Shown piece after piece: positions 41,842-49,324 of a stretch of DNA of 58,001 nt (within the stretch, counting starts at the first letter, position 1; each line of letters opens with the position of its first letter). The position numbers and the translations under genes are program-made. This stretch comes from Chromatiales bacterium. Lineage in GTDB: Bacteria > Pseudomonadota > Gammaproteobacteria > CAMYNG01. The stretch is from positions 1 to 58,001 of the forward strand of contig JALSIK010000281.1 in assembly GCA_026990045.1 (NCBI GenBank), written 5' to 3'. The notes below the pieces were generated by a model. The model searched no databases. It worked only from the letters and a program-made list of their open reading frames with translations, and was not told the origin of the DNA.

Positions 41842-42064
41842 CATTCGCGTTCCGTCCCCGGATTGCGCTTCGCTTCACCCGGGCGGCGTTTTTCCCAGTC
41901 CCCAGCACGTAGGTCGGCTTGAGCGCAGCGAAAGCCGACGCCATGGTTTTTTGGCGGCACCGCTTCGCGGTGCCGCCCTACGAGCCGCTGGAGGTGCGGG
42001 GGCATTCGCGTTCCGTCCCCGGATTGCGCTTCGCTTCATCCGGGCGGCGTTTTTCCCAGTCCCC
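41842..42064. repeat. REP-like repeat cluster
   Basis: Two 62-bp copies (41842-41903 and 42003-42064, one mismatch) carry the palindromic core CGGATTGCGCTTCGCTTCA. Between them lie a different REP-like sequence (41910-41939, TCGGCTTGAGCGCAGCGAAA) and a perfect hairpin GGCGGCACCGC/GCGGTGCCGCC (41953-41977). Together they fill the gap between the convergent PhnD-like and crp genes and may end transcription from both sides. Confidence 0.8.
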
Positions 42065-42069
42065 GGCGG

Positions 42070-42744
42070 TCACCGGCTGTGATACACGACGATGTCCATG
42101 CCGTGGGCCTCGATCATGCCGTCCTCGGCCATCTGGCGCAGGACGCGGCCCACGGTCTCGCGCGAGCAGCCCACGATGCGGGCGATCTCCTGGCGCGAGA
42201 TGTGGATCTGGGTGCCCTCGGGGTGGGACATGGCATCGGGCTCGTGGCACATGTCCAGCAGGGTGCGGGCGATGCGCCCGGCCACGTCCATGGTGGTGAG
42301 CTGGCTCACGCGGCGGCTGGTCTTGAGCAGGCGCTCGCACAACTGCAGGCCCACCGCGTACATGATGGCGGCCTCGTACTCCTTCAGCGCGCCCTTGAAC
42401 AGGGCCCGCAGGCGGTTGTAGCTGATGATGGCCAGCTCGCACTGGGTGCGGGCCCGCACCTGCGCCGTGCGCCGCGGCAGCTTGTAGAACAGGCCCACCT
42501 CGCCGATGAAGTCGCCGGACTTGAGATAGGACAGCACCACCTCGTTGCCTTCCTCGTCCAGGGCGGTGACCGAGACCGAGCCGCTGACCAGGTAGTAGAG
42601 GGTGTCGGCGGGATCGCCGGCCCGGAACACCACGCCCTTCTTGCGCACCGTGCGCCGGGCGCAGAAGGACAGCAGGCGCTCGATGGCCTCGGTGTCCACC
42701 GGGCGGACTTCCGAAGACAGCAGGTCGTCGGCGATGAGCGGCAT
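42070..42744 (-). CDS. crp: cyclic AMP receptor protein, Crp/Vfr ortholog
   Basis: 224 residues. The cNMP domain keeps the cAMP pocket: GDFIGEVGLFY and RRTAQVRARTQCELAIISY, with the Glu and the Arg-Thr pair. The C terminus is a winged helix with ISRQEIARIVGCSRETVGRV, almost identical to the Crp/Vfr recognition helix, and ends IEAHGMDIVVYHSR as Vfr does. It should therefore bind TGTGA-N6-TCACA. Three such sites occur in this window. The ATG follows GGGGAGCTGTC. It converges on the chemosensory operon. Confidence 0.9.
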   Translation of the reverse strand: MPLIADDLLSSEVRPVDTEAIERLLSFCARRTVRKKGVVFRAGDPADTLYYLVSGSVSVTALDEEGNEVVLSYLKSGDFIGEVGLFYKLPRRTAQVRARTQCELAIISYNRLRALFKGALKEYEAAIMYAVGLQLCERLLKTSRRVSQLTTMDVAGRIARTLLDMCHEPDAMSHPEGTQIHISRQEIARIVGCSRETVGRVLRQMAEDGMIEAHGMDIVVYHSR

Positions 42745-43153
42745 GACAGCTCCCCACGTCTGGCAGGCTGCGAAAGGGCGGTTCCGGCTTGTGCCCCACC
42801 GTGGCGCCCGGTGCCGGCAGGACACCTGCCTCAGCGCTGTATAGCGTTCGATACTACCAAAGTATTAGCGGAATGGCCCCACGATCCGGTCCGCCGCTTT
42901 CGATCACAAATTGGCAACTGATTGTTTTTGCCGCCCTTTGTTTTCGAGTCCCGCAAAGGGGCCGCCATTCGTCGCGGGGGCGGGGCGATGCAAAGGTTTT
43001 GTCTCCGCCGGTGCCGCCCGGGCAAAAAAGTGTCGCGGCGATCACAAAAACCGGCCGCCGCGCGCGCGGGGTGCCCGCTATATTTCCCGTCACCATGCCG
43101 CAGGGACGCCGCGTTCGTTCATGCGTGATGACACTGCGGAGGTGGCAGCGACA
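42745..43153. other. 409-bp divergent control region, crp and cysC
   Basis: An AT-rich island at about 42838-42872 with TATACA on the minus strand is a likely crp promoter. On the plus strand TATATT (43079-43084) is a possible -10 for the sulfation operon. TGTCG CGGCGA TCACA (43031-43046) resembles a CRP site at 8 of 10 positions but is badly spaced for activation. No gene or RNA is evident. Confidence 0.5.
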
Positions 43154-43780
43154 ATGAGTACTGTAATGCAGACCAAAGTGGCCGTGCCCGGCGCCACGGA
43201 GGTGTATCCGCACCGCGGCTGCATCACCCGCCGGCGCCGCAACCGCCGCCACGGCCACCGCAGCGGGGTGGTGTGGCTCACCGGCCTGTCCGGGGCGGGC
43301 AAGTCCACCATCGCCGCGGCGGTGGAGGCGGAGCTGTTCGAAGCGGGCTGGCTGGTCACGGTGCTCGACGGCGACACCCTGCGCGCCGGGCTCAACAGTG
43401 ATCTCGATTTTTCCGCCGCCGCGCGCGAGGAGAACCTGCGCCGGGCCGGCGAGGTGGCGCTGCTGCTGGCCGAGGCGGGCTACGTCGTGCTGGCCACGTT
43501 CATCTCTCCGCACCAGGCCGGGCGCGAGGCGGTGCGCCGCGTCGTCGGCGACGACTTCCACCTGGTGCACGTGCGCGCGCGGCTGGAGGACTGCATCGCC
43601 CGCGATCCCAAGGGGCTGTACCGCCGCGCGCTGGCCGGTGCCATCCCCGACTTCACCGGCATCGGCCAGGCCTACGAGGAGCCGCCGGACGCGGACCTGA
43701 TCCTGGACACCTCCGGCGCCGACGTGGAGGCCTGCCGCCGCACCCTGGCCGGGTTCATCCGCGGGCGGTTCGCGCTGTGA
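43154..43780 (+). CDS. cysC: adenylylsulfate (APS) kinase
   Basis: 208 residues. Walker A GLSGAGKST (44-52), then DGDTLRAGLNSDLDFSAAAR, ATFISPHQAGREAVRR and DPKGLYRRALAGAIPDFTG, all APS-kinase signatures. It phosphorylates APS to PAPS, the sulfuryl donor. An N-terminal basic stretch (ITRRRRNRRHGHRSG) is family-typical. The ATG at 43154 was chosen with GGAGG about 11 bases upstream; other starts are possible. The stop overlaps the next start. The operon context with a sulfotransferase suggests sulfation rather than assimilation. Confidence 0.9.
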   Translation: MSTVMQTKVAVPGATEVYPHRGCITRRRRNRRHGHRSGVVWLTGLSGAGKSTIAAAVEAELFEAGWLVTVLDGDTLRAGLNSDLDFSAAAREENLRRAGEVALLLAEAGYVVLATFISPHQAGREAVRRVVGDDFHLVHVRARLEDCIARDPKGLYRRALAGAIPDFTGIGQAYEEPPDADLILDTSGADVEACRRTLAGFIRGRFAL

Positions 43781-45021
43781 ACGTGCGGCCGGCGTCCGGG
43801 GCCGCGGGCGTGCCGGAGACCGCCGCCCGCGTGGGCCTGCTGGACCTGTTTCTCACCTTCCTGCGCCTGGGCAGCGTGGCCTTCGGCGGCTACATGAGCC
43901 TCATCTCGGTGGTGGAGAACACCGTGGTGCGCAAGCGCCGCCTGCTGGATGCCGGGACCATGCTCGACGGCATCGCCCTGGCCAACCTGCTGCCCGGTCC
44001 CATCGCCGTCAACGTGGTGGCCTACGTGGGCCACCGCCTGCGCGGCGTGCCCGGCGCCATCGCCGCCGCCGGCGGCGTGACCCTGCCCGCCTTCGTCCTG
44101 CTGGTGGTGCTGAGCGAGCTCTATTTCCGCTACGGCGGCCTGCCTGCCTTCCAGAAGGTCTTCGCCGGCATCATCCCGGCGGTGGCCGCCGTCGTCCTGG
44201 TCACGGTCTGGCGCCTGGGACGCAAGACCCTCACCGGCGGCCGCGAGGTGCTGCTGGCGGTGGTCGCGGCGGCGGTCATGCTGGGCCTGCCCCGCAGCCA
44301 CGCGGTGTACGCCCCGCTGCTGGCGCTGGCCGCCGGCGGCCTGGCCGGGGCCTGGTGGTTCCGGCCCGCCGCCGCCACCGGCGCGGCGGACACCCGCGCC
44401 GCCCTGCGCCGCCTGGCCCCGGCGCTGGGGCTGGCCGCGCTCCTCGTCGGGGCCTTCCTGTTTCCGCCGCCCCTGGCCCGCGACGGGGTGGCCTTCATCG
44501 CGCTGACCTTCGCCGGCATGAGCCTGCTGCTGTTCGGCGGCGGTTACGTGTTCATCCCGGTGATGGGCTCGCTGGTGGTGCTGCAGCTGGGCTGGCTGAG
44601 CCAGCAGGAGTTCGTGGACGGCATCGCCCTGGGCCAGCTCACGCCGGGACCCATCGTCATCACCGCCACCTTCATCGGCTACAAGGTGGCGGGCCTGGCC
44701 GGGGCCGCGGCGGCCACCGTGGCCATCTTCGGCGTGCCGGCGGCCATGATGCTGCTCGCCGCCCACGCCCTGGACGCGGTGCGCGGCGCCCCCCGCGTGC
44801 AGGCGGTGACCCGCGGCCTGCACTGTGCGGTGGTGGGCCTCATCTTCGTCGCCGGCGTGGTGATCCTGCGCTCGGCGCTGCCGGCCGGACCCGCCGCACC
44901 GGCGGACTGGCTGCTCCCGCTGGGGATCTTCGCCGCCGCCCTGGCGGCGCTGGGGCGCTTCCGCCTCGACGTGGTGTGGGTCATCCCGGCGGCGGGCGCG
45001 CTCGGCTACCTGCTGCTCTGA
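43777..45021 (+). CDS. chrA: ChrA-type chromate/anion transporter
   Basis: 414 residues with two homologous six-helix halves, the CHR duplication. Signature segments: FLRLGSVAFGGYMSLISVVE, GIALANLLPGPIAVNVVAYV in the first half and LLLFGGGYVFIPVMG, GIALGQLTPGPIVITATFIG in the second. The GTG start overlaps the cysC stop (GTGA). Family members export chromate; some probably carry sulfate. Set between an APS kinase and a sulfotransferase, sulfate movement is a reasonable guess, but it is unproven. Confidence 0.88.
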   Translation: MNVRPASGAAGVPETAARVGLLDLFLTFLRLGSVAFGGYMSLISVVENTVVRKRRLLDAGTMLDGIALANLLPGPIAVNVVAYVGHRLRGVPGAIAAAGGVTLPAFVLLVVLSELYFRYGGLPAFQKVFAGIIPAVAAVVLVTVWRLGRKTLTGGREVLLAVVAAAVMLGLPRSHAVYAPLLALAAGGLAGAWWFRPAAATGAADTRAALRRLAPALGLAALLVGAFLFPPPLARDGVAFIALTFAGMSLLLFGGGYVFIPVMGSLVVLQLGWLSQQEFVDGIALGQLTPGPIVITATFIGYKVAGLAGAAAATVAIFGVPAAMMLLAAHALDAVRGAPRVQAVTRGLHCAVVGLIFVAGVVILRSALPAGPAAPADWLLPLGIFAAALAALGRFRLDVVWVIPAAGALGYLLL

Positions 45022-45059
45022 CATTCCCGTTTTCATCCACGACCAAGGGAGGACTGGCG

Positions 45060-46070
45060 ATGCAAGCCGTGTTCATGGTGGGCGAACAGCGCTCCGGTTC
45101 CAACCTGCTGCGCCTGATGCTGGATGCCTCGGGCGAGGTGGCCGCGCCCCATCCGCCGCACATCCTGCAGCGCATGATGCCGCTGCTCCCGCACTACGGT
45201 GACCTCGCCGACGAGGCCCGCTTCGCCCGCCTCGTCCACGACGTGTGCCGGCTGGTGGAACTCAACCCGGTGCCGTGGGAAGGGGTGGTGCCCCTGGACC
45301 GCTCCGCGGTGCGCGCGCGCTGCCGCGAGCGCAGCCTGGTGGCGGTGTTCGGGGCGGTGATGGACCTCTACGCCGAGGCGCGCGGGGCCCGGGCCTGGCT
45401 GTGCAAGAGCATGCAGAACGTGCGCTGGGCCGACGCGCTGGACGCCTACTTCGACGATGCCCGGTTCATCTACCTGCACCGCGACCCGCGCGACGTGGTG
45501 CTGTCCTTCATGCGCGCGGTCATCGGCGACAAGCATCCCTACTTCATCGCGCGCCAGTGGGTGGAGCTGCAGCGGCTGTGCCTCGATGCCCGCGAGCGGC
45601 TGGGGCCGGACAAGGTCTTCACCGTGAGCTACGAGGCCCTGACCCGCGAGCCGGAACCCGTGCTGCGGCGCCTGTGCGGCTTCCTCGGCATCCGGTTCAC
45701 GCCGGCCATGCTGGAGCCCCACCGCACGCCGGAGGCCGCGCGCAGCGCCGCCGCCAGCCAGCTCTGGGCCAACCTCGACCGGCCCATCATGGCCGGCAAC
45801 TCGCAGAAGTTCCGCGGCCGCATGAGCGACGAAGACCTGGAGATGGTGGAGTCCCTGGCCGGGCCGGTGATGGACGCGCTGGGCTACGAGCGGGTGCGGG
45901 TGAGGCCGGGCGCGGAGCGCACCTGGAGCGAGGCCGAGATCGCCGCGTTCGCCGAGGACAACGCCCGGCGCAAGGCCGAGCGCCGGGCCGCCACCGATCC
46001 CGAGGACCTGAGGCGGCGCCGCAACCAGGAACGGCTGCTGGAGGAGATCCGCGCCCGCACCGCGGCGTGA
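45060..46070 (+). CDS. PAPS-dependent sulfotransferase
   Basis: 336 residues. The PAPS 5'-phosphosulfate loop is GEQRSGSNLLRLMLD (8-22) and the 3'-phosphate motif is YLHRDPRDVVLSFMRA. No membrane segment. The C-terminal 60 residues are charged and helical (DNARRKAERRAATDPEDLRR). It transfers sulfate from PAPS to an unknown acceptor, probably a glycan or small molecule. GGGAGGA lies before the ATG. It lies 38 bp after chrA, so cysC-chrA-sulfotransferase is probably one transcript. Confidence 0.85.
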   Translation: MQAVFMVGEQRSGSNLLRLMLDASGEVAAPHPPHILQRMMPLLPHYGDLADEARFARLVHDVCRLVELNPVPWEGVVPLDRSAVRARCRERSLVAVFGAVMDLYAEARGARAWLCKSMQNVRWADALDAYFDDARFIYLHRDPRDVVLSFMRAVIGDKHPYFIARQWVELQRLCLDARERLGPDKVFTVSYEALTREPEPVLRRLCGFLGIRFTPAMLEPHRTPEAARSAAASQLWANLDRPIMAGNSQKFRGRMSDEDLEMVESLAGPVMDALGYERVRVRPGAERTWSEAEIAAFAEDNARRKAERRAATDPEDLRRRRNQERLLEEIRARTAA

Positions 46071-46107
46071 CCGGCACCGTGGCCGGGCCGGCCCGCGCGG
46101 CGCCCGG

Positions 46108-46698
46108 TCAAGGCGGGGGCGAGAACGCCATGTGAGCGAGCAGGCTTTGCCAGGTCGCGTCCGTGAGGCGGCCCGCGATCTTGTACAGCCTGGCGTGTCC
46201 GTCGGCGGCGATGTACAGGACGTTGTTCAGGGGATCGGGATGGACGATGCGCCAGGCGGTGAGCTTGCCACGCCGGGCGACCGTGACGGTCGCGGCGTCG
46301 TCGAAACCGAGCAGGGCGAAGGCCCGGGCCAGGCGGTCATCGGGTGGCGGATGGGCCAGCAGGCGCAGGAGGTCGGGCAGGTTGCCAATGCCGTGACGGC
46401 GGTGGAGCCCGTCTCGTTCCAGCACGGCCAGAACCGGGGCGGGATCCTCGTGGAGCAGATGGATGCCGCCAGCGGCCGAATCGGGGGCGGGCAACAAGGT
46501 CAGCGCCGGCGTGCCGATGTCGGGGACCAGGATCCGTCGCGCCAGCCCGGCCGGTATCTGCATTTCGATGTGGTCATACTGGATCAGGACACAGCCCGTG
46601 CAGGGCGCCCGTGGCGGCCAGGAGACGTGTTTCGGCGCCGGCACGGCCATGGCCGCACCGGCCATGAGGAACAGGACGAGACCGAACAGCGAACGCAT
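46108..46698 (-). CDS. exported hypothetical protein
   Basis: 196 residues with a signal peptide (MRSLFGLVLFLMAGAAMAVP). Near the start of the mature part lies APCTGC, a C-x2-C pair that may be redox-active or bind metal. The rest (IQYDHIEMQIPAGLARRILV, LGFDDAATVTVARRGKLTAW) has no family I recognise. It follows the phosphoribulokinase gene on the same strand across 161 bp holding a heptamer array. Confidence 0.6.
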   Translation of the reverse strand: MRSLFGLVLFLMAGAAMAVPAPKHVSWPPRAPCTGCVLIQYDHIEMQIPAGLARRILVPDIGTPALTLLPAPDSAAGGIHLLHEDPAPVLAVLERDGLHRRHGIGNLPDLLRLLAHPPPDDRLARAFALLGFDDAATVTVARRGKLTAWRIVHPDPLNNVLYIAADGHARLYKIAGRLTDATWQSLLAHMAFSPPP

Positions 46699-46820
46699 GG
46701 CGCCAGGGCTCCGGTGACGGCGATCCCTCGTTGGCGGCCCGGGGCCGCTCCCACAGGTGGCGGGTGCCTCCGTACACACCTTGCATGAACGGCCGGGCGC
46801 CGCGGCGGATTCGGGGGCAA

Positions 46821-46855
46821 CCAGCCGCCAGCCCCCGGCCGCCAGCCCCCGGAAC
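46821..46855 (-). repeat. heptamer array after phosphoribulokinase gene
   Basis: CCAGCCG CCAGCCC CCGGCCG CCAGCCC CCGGAAC, five 7-bp units ending 4 bp from the stop codon of the minus-strand prk gene. Confidence 0.8.
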
Positions 46856-46859
46856 CCCT

Positions 46860-47756
46860 TTATTTCTTCTTCGCCTTGCGGCTCTTGCTGATGAGCTCCT
46901 CGATGATGGGGGTGAGGATCAGCTCCATGGCGAAGCCCATCTTGCCGCCGGGCACGACGATGGTGTTGGGCCGCGACATGAAGGAGTTGTGGATCATGTT
47001 GAGCAGGTAGGGGAAGTCCACCCCCTTGGGCTTGCGGAAGCGGATCACCACGAAGCTCTCGTCCGGCGTCGGGATGTCGCGGGCGATGAAGGGGTTGGAG
47101 GTGTCCACCGTGGGCACGCGCTGGAAGTTGATGTCGGTGCGCGAGAACTGCGGCGTGATGTAATTGACGTAGTCCGGCATGCGCCGCAGGATGGTGTCCA
47201 CGATGGCCTCGGCCGAGTAACCGCGCTGGGCGTTGTCGCGGAAGATCTTCTGGATCCACTCCAGGTTGACGATGGGGACCACGCCCACCAGCAGGTCCAC
47301 GTGCCTGGCCACGTTGGCGGTGTCGGTGACCACGCCCCCGTGCAGGCCCTCGTAGAACAGGAGGTCGGTCCCGGGCGGGATGTCCTCCCACGGGGTGAAC
47401 TGTCCCGGCTTGAGGTCGGTGCCCAGGCGGGCGTTGTGCTCGGCGGCCTCCTCGTCGCTGTGGAGGTAGTAACGCCGCTGGCAGGCCCCGGTCTCGCCGT
47501 AGACGCGGAAGGTCTCCTCCAGCTTCTCGAACAGGTTGGCCTCGGGGCCGAAGTGCGAGAGCTGCTTGCCCTGCTGGGCGAACTCCTCGATGGCCTTCTT
47601 CATGGCCTGGCGGTCGTACTTGTGGAAGCTGTCGCCCTCGATCACCAGCGGGTTGATCTTCTCGCGGTAGAAGATGTGTTCGAAGGCGTTCTTGACCGTG
47701 GTGGTGCCCGCGCCCGACGAGCCCGTCACCGCGATGATGGGATGTTTCTGCGACAT
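46860..47756 (-). CDS. prk: phosphoribulokinase
   Basis: 298 residues, the length of bacterial class I enzymes. ATP loop TGSSGAGTTT (11-20), then VIEGDSFHKYDRQ, HFGPEANLFEKLEE, LFYEGLHGG and KIFRDNAQRGYS, all diagnostic. It phosphorylates ribulose 5-phosphate to the Rubisco substrate. A poly-lysine tail closes the chain. Calvin-cycle enzymes of this type suggest autotrophy, though Rubisco is not in the window. The ATG was chosen at MSQKHPIIAVTG, as in relatives. Transcribed alone between purD and an exported protein gene. Confidence 0.93.
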   Translation of the reverse strand: MSQKHPIIAVTGSSGAGTTTVKNAFEHIFYREKINPLVIEGDSFHKYDRQAMKKAIEEFAQQGKQLSHFGPEANLFEKLEETFRVYGETGACQRRYYLHSDEEAAEHNARLGTDLKPGQFTPWEDIPPGTDLLFYEGLHGGVVTDTANVARHVDLLVGVVPIVNLEWIQKIFRDNAQRGYSAEAIVDTILRRMPDYVNYITPQFSRTDINFQRVPTVDTSNPFIARDIPTPDESFVVIRFRKPKGVDFPYLLNMIHNSFMSRPNTIVVPGGKMGFAMELILTPIIEELISKSRKAKKK

Positions 47757-47933
47757 AGCGATTCCTCGACCGATATCCAAGCCACGGGCCCCGGCGGCGG
47801 TCCCCCGCCCCGGCGCGAAGGCGCGTATTCTAATTCAGTATGCGGGCACAGGTCATCCCGCCCGCATCCCGGATTCGGCGCCGGGTCGGGGCCGGCTGAC
47901 GGGAAATCAATGGGTTGCGGTGTCCGCCCGGGA

Positions 47934-49226
47934 TCACGCGGACGGCGCAGCCTCGCGGGCGATGGCCCGGTGACCGATGTCGCGCCGGTAATGGGCCCCG
48001 GGCCAGTGTATGCCTTCCACCACCGCGTAGGCGCGCCGGGCCGCCGCGGCCACCGTCTCGCCCAGGGCGGTGACGCACAGGACCCGGCCGCCGGCGGTGA
48101 CCACCCGGCCGTCACGCAGGGCGGTGCCGGCGTGGAAGACCTTGGTCTCCGGGGTGTCCGCCGGCAGCCCCTCGATGACGTCGCCCTTGCGGCAGGGGCC
48201 GGGATAGCCCTCCGCCGCCATCACCACGCCCAGGGCCGCGCGCGGGTCCCACTGCGCCGCCACCGCGTCCAGGCGCCCGTCCAGGGCGGCCTGGCACAGG
48301 GCCACCAGGTCCGAGCGCAGGCGCATGAGAATGGGCTGGGTCTCGGGGTCGCCGAAGCGCACGTTGAACTCCAGGACCCGGGGGGTGCCGGCGGCGTCGA
48401 TCATGAGGCCGGCATAGAGGAAACCGGTGAAGGGACAGCCCTCGGCCGCCAGGCCCGCCACCGTGGGCCGGATGACCTCCTCCAGGATGCGGCGGTGGAC
48501 CTCCGGGGTCACCACCGGCGCCGGCGAGTAGGCCCCCATGCCGCCGGTGTTGGGACCCGTGTCCCCCTCGCCCACCGGCTTGTGGTCCTGGGAGCTGGCC
48601 AGGGGCAGCACGTGCTCCCCGTCCACCAGGCAGATGAAGCTGGCCTCCTCGCCGGTGAGGCATTCCTCGATGACCACCCGGTGGCCGGCCTCGCCGAAGG
48701 CGTTGCCCGCCAGCATGTCGCGCACCGCGGCCTCGGCCTCGTCCAGCTCCCGGGCCACCACCACGCCCTTGCCCGCGGCCAGGCCGTCGGCCTTGACCAC
48801 GATGGGTGCCCCCCGGGCGCGCAGGTACTCCAGGGCCGGTGCCACCTCGGTGAAGGTGGCGTAGGCGGCGGTGGGGATGCGGTGGCGGGCCAGGAAATCC
48901 TTGGTGAAGGCCTTGGAGCCCTCCAGCCGCGCGGCCGCCGCGGTGGGGCCGAAGCAGCGCAGGCCGGCCGCGGCGAAGCGGTCCACGATGCCGGCCACCA
49001 GCGGCGCCTCCGGTCCCACGATGGTGAGGTCCACGCCCTCGTCGCGGGCCAGGGCCAGCAGGCCGTCCAGGTCTTCCGCGGCCACCGCCACGTTGCGCAC
49101 CCCCGGCTCGCGCGCGGTGCCGGCATTGCCCGGCGCCACCAGCACCTCGCGGACCTCCGGCGACTGCGCCGCCTTCCACGCCAGCGCATGCTCGCGCCCG
49201 CCGCCGCCCACGATCAGGATCTTCAT
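47934..49226 (-). CDS. purD: phosphoribosylamine-glycine ligase
   Basis: 430 residues. MKILIVGGGGREHALAWKAA, VGPEAPLVAG, KADGLAAGKGVVVA, GPNTGGMGAYSPAP and FNVRFGDPETQ are textbook PurD motifs from the N domain through the ATP-grasp domain. It makes glycinamide ribonucleotide in purine synthesis. In many relatives it follows purH directly; here some 4.8 kb separates them. GAGAGCATGAC lies before the ATG. Confidence 0.95.
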   Translation of the reverse strand: MKILIVGGGGREHALAWKAAQSPEVREVLVAPGNAGTAREPGVRNVAVAAEDLDGLLALARDEGVDLTIVGPEAPLVAGIVDRFAAAGLRCFGPTAAAARLEGSKAFTKDFLARHRIPTAAYATFTEVAPALEYLRARGAPIVVKADGLAAGKGVVVARELDEAEAAVRDMLAGNAFGEAGHRVVIEECLTGEEASFICLVDGEHVLPLASSQDHKPVGEGDTGPNTGGMGAYSPAPVVTPEVHRRILEEVIRPTVAGLAAEGCPFTGFLYAGLMIDAAGTPRVLEFNVRFGDPETQPILMRLRSDLVALCQAALDGRLDAVAAQWDPRAALGVVMAAEGYPGPCRKGDVIEGLPADTPETKVFHAGTALRDGRVVTAGGRVLCVTALGETVAAAARRAYAVVEGIHWPGAHYRRDIGHRAIAREAAPSA

Positions 49227-49260
49227 GTCATGCTCTCCTCGGTCTCCGGCCACGTCGTCC

Positions 49261-49324
49261 CCGGCAGCCGGCCGCTGGCCGCCCGCCCCATTGATCCCGG
49301 CAGCCGGCCGCTAGCCGCCAGCCC
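49261..49324 (-). repeat. heptamer array at stop codon of LtaS-like gene
   Basis: Two blocks of 7-bp units: CCGGCAG CCGGCCG CTGGCCG CCCGCCC, a spacer, then CCGGCAG CCGGCCG CTAGCCG CCAGCCC. The CTA of one unit is the stop codon of the minus-strand gene, so the last few codons (ending GAGG) are also made of repeat. Confidence 0.8.

Noticed and set aside
43031..43046. CRP-like site before cysC
   Set aside because: Only 8 of 10 consensus bases match and the distance to the likely -10 box does not fit known activation positions.
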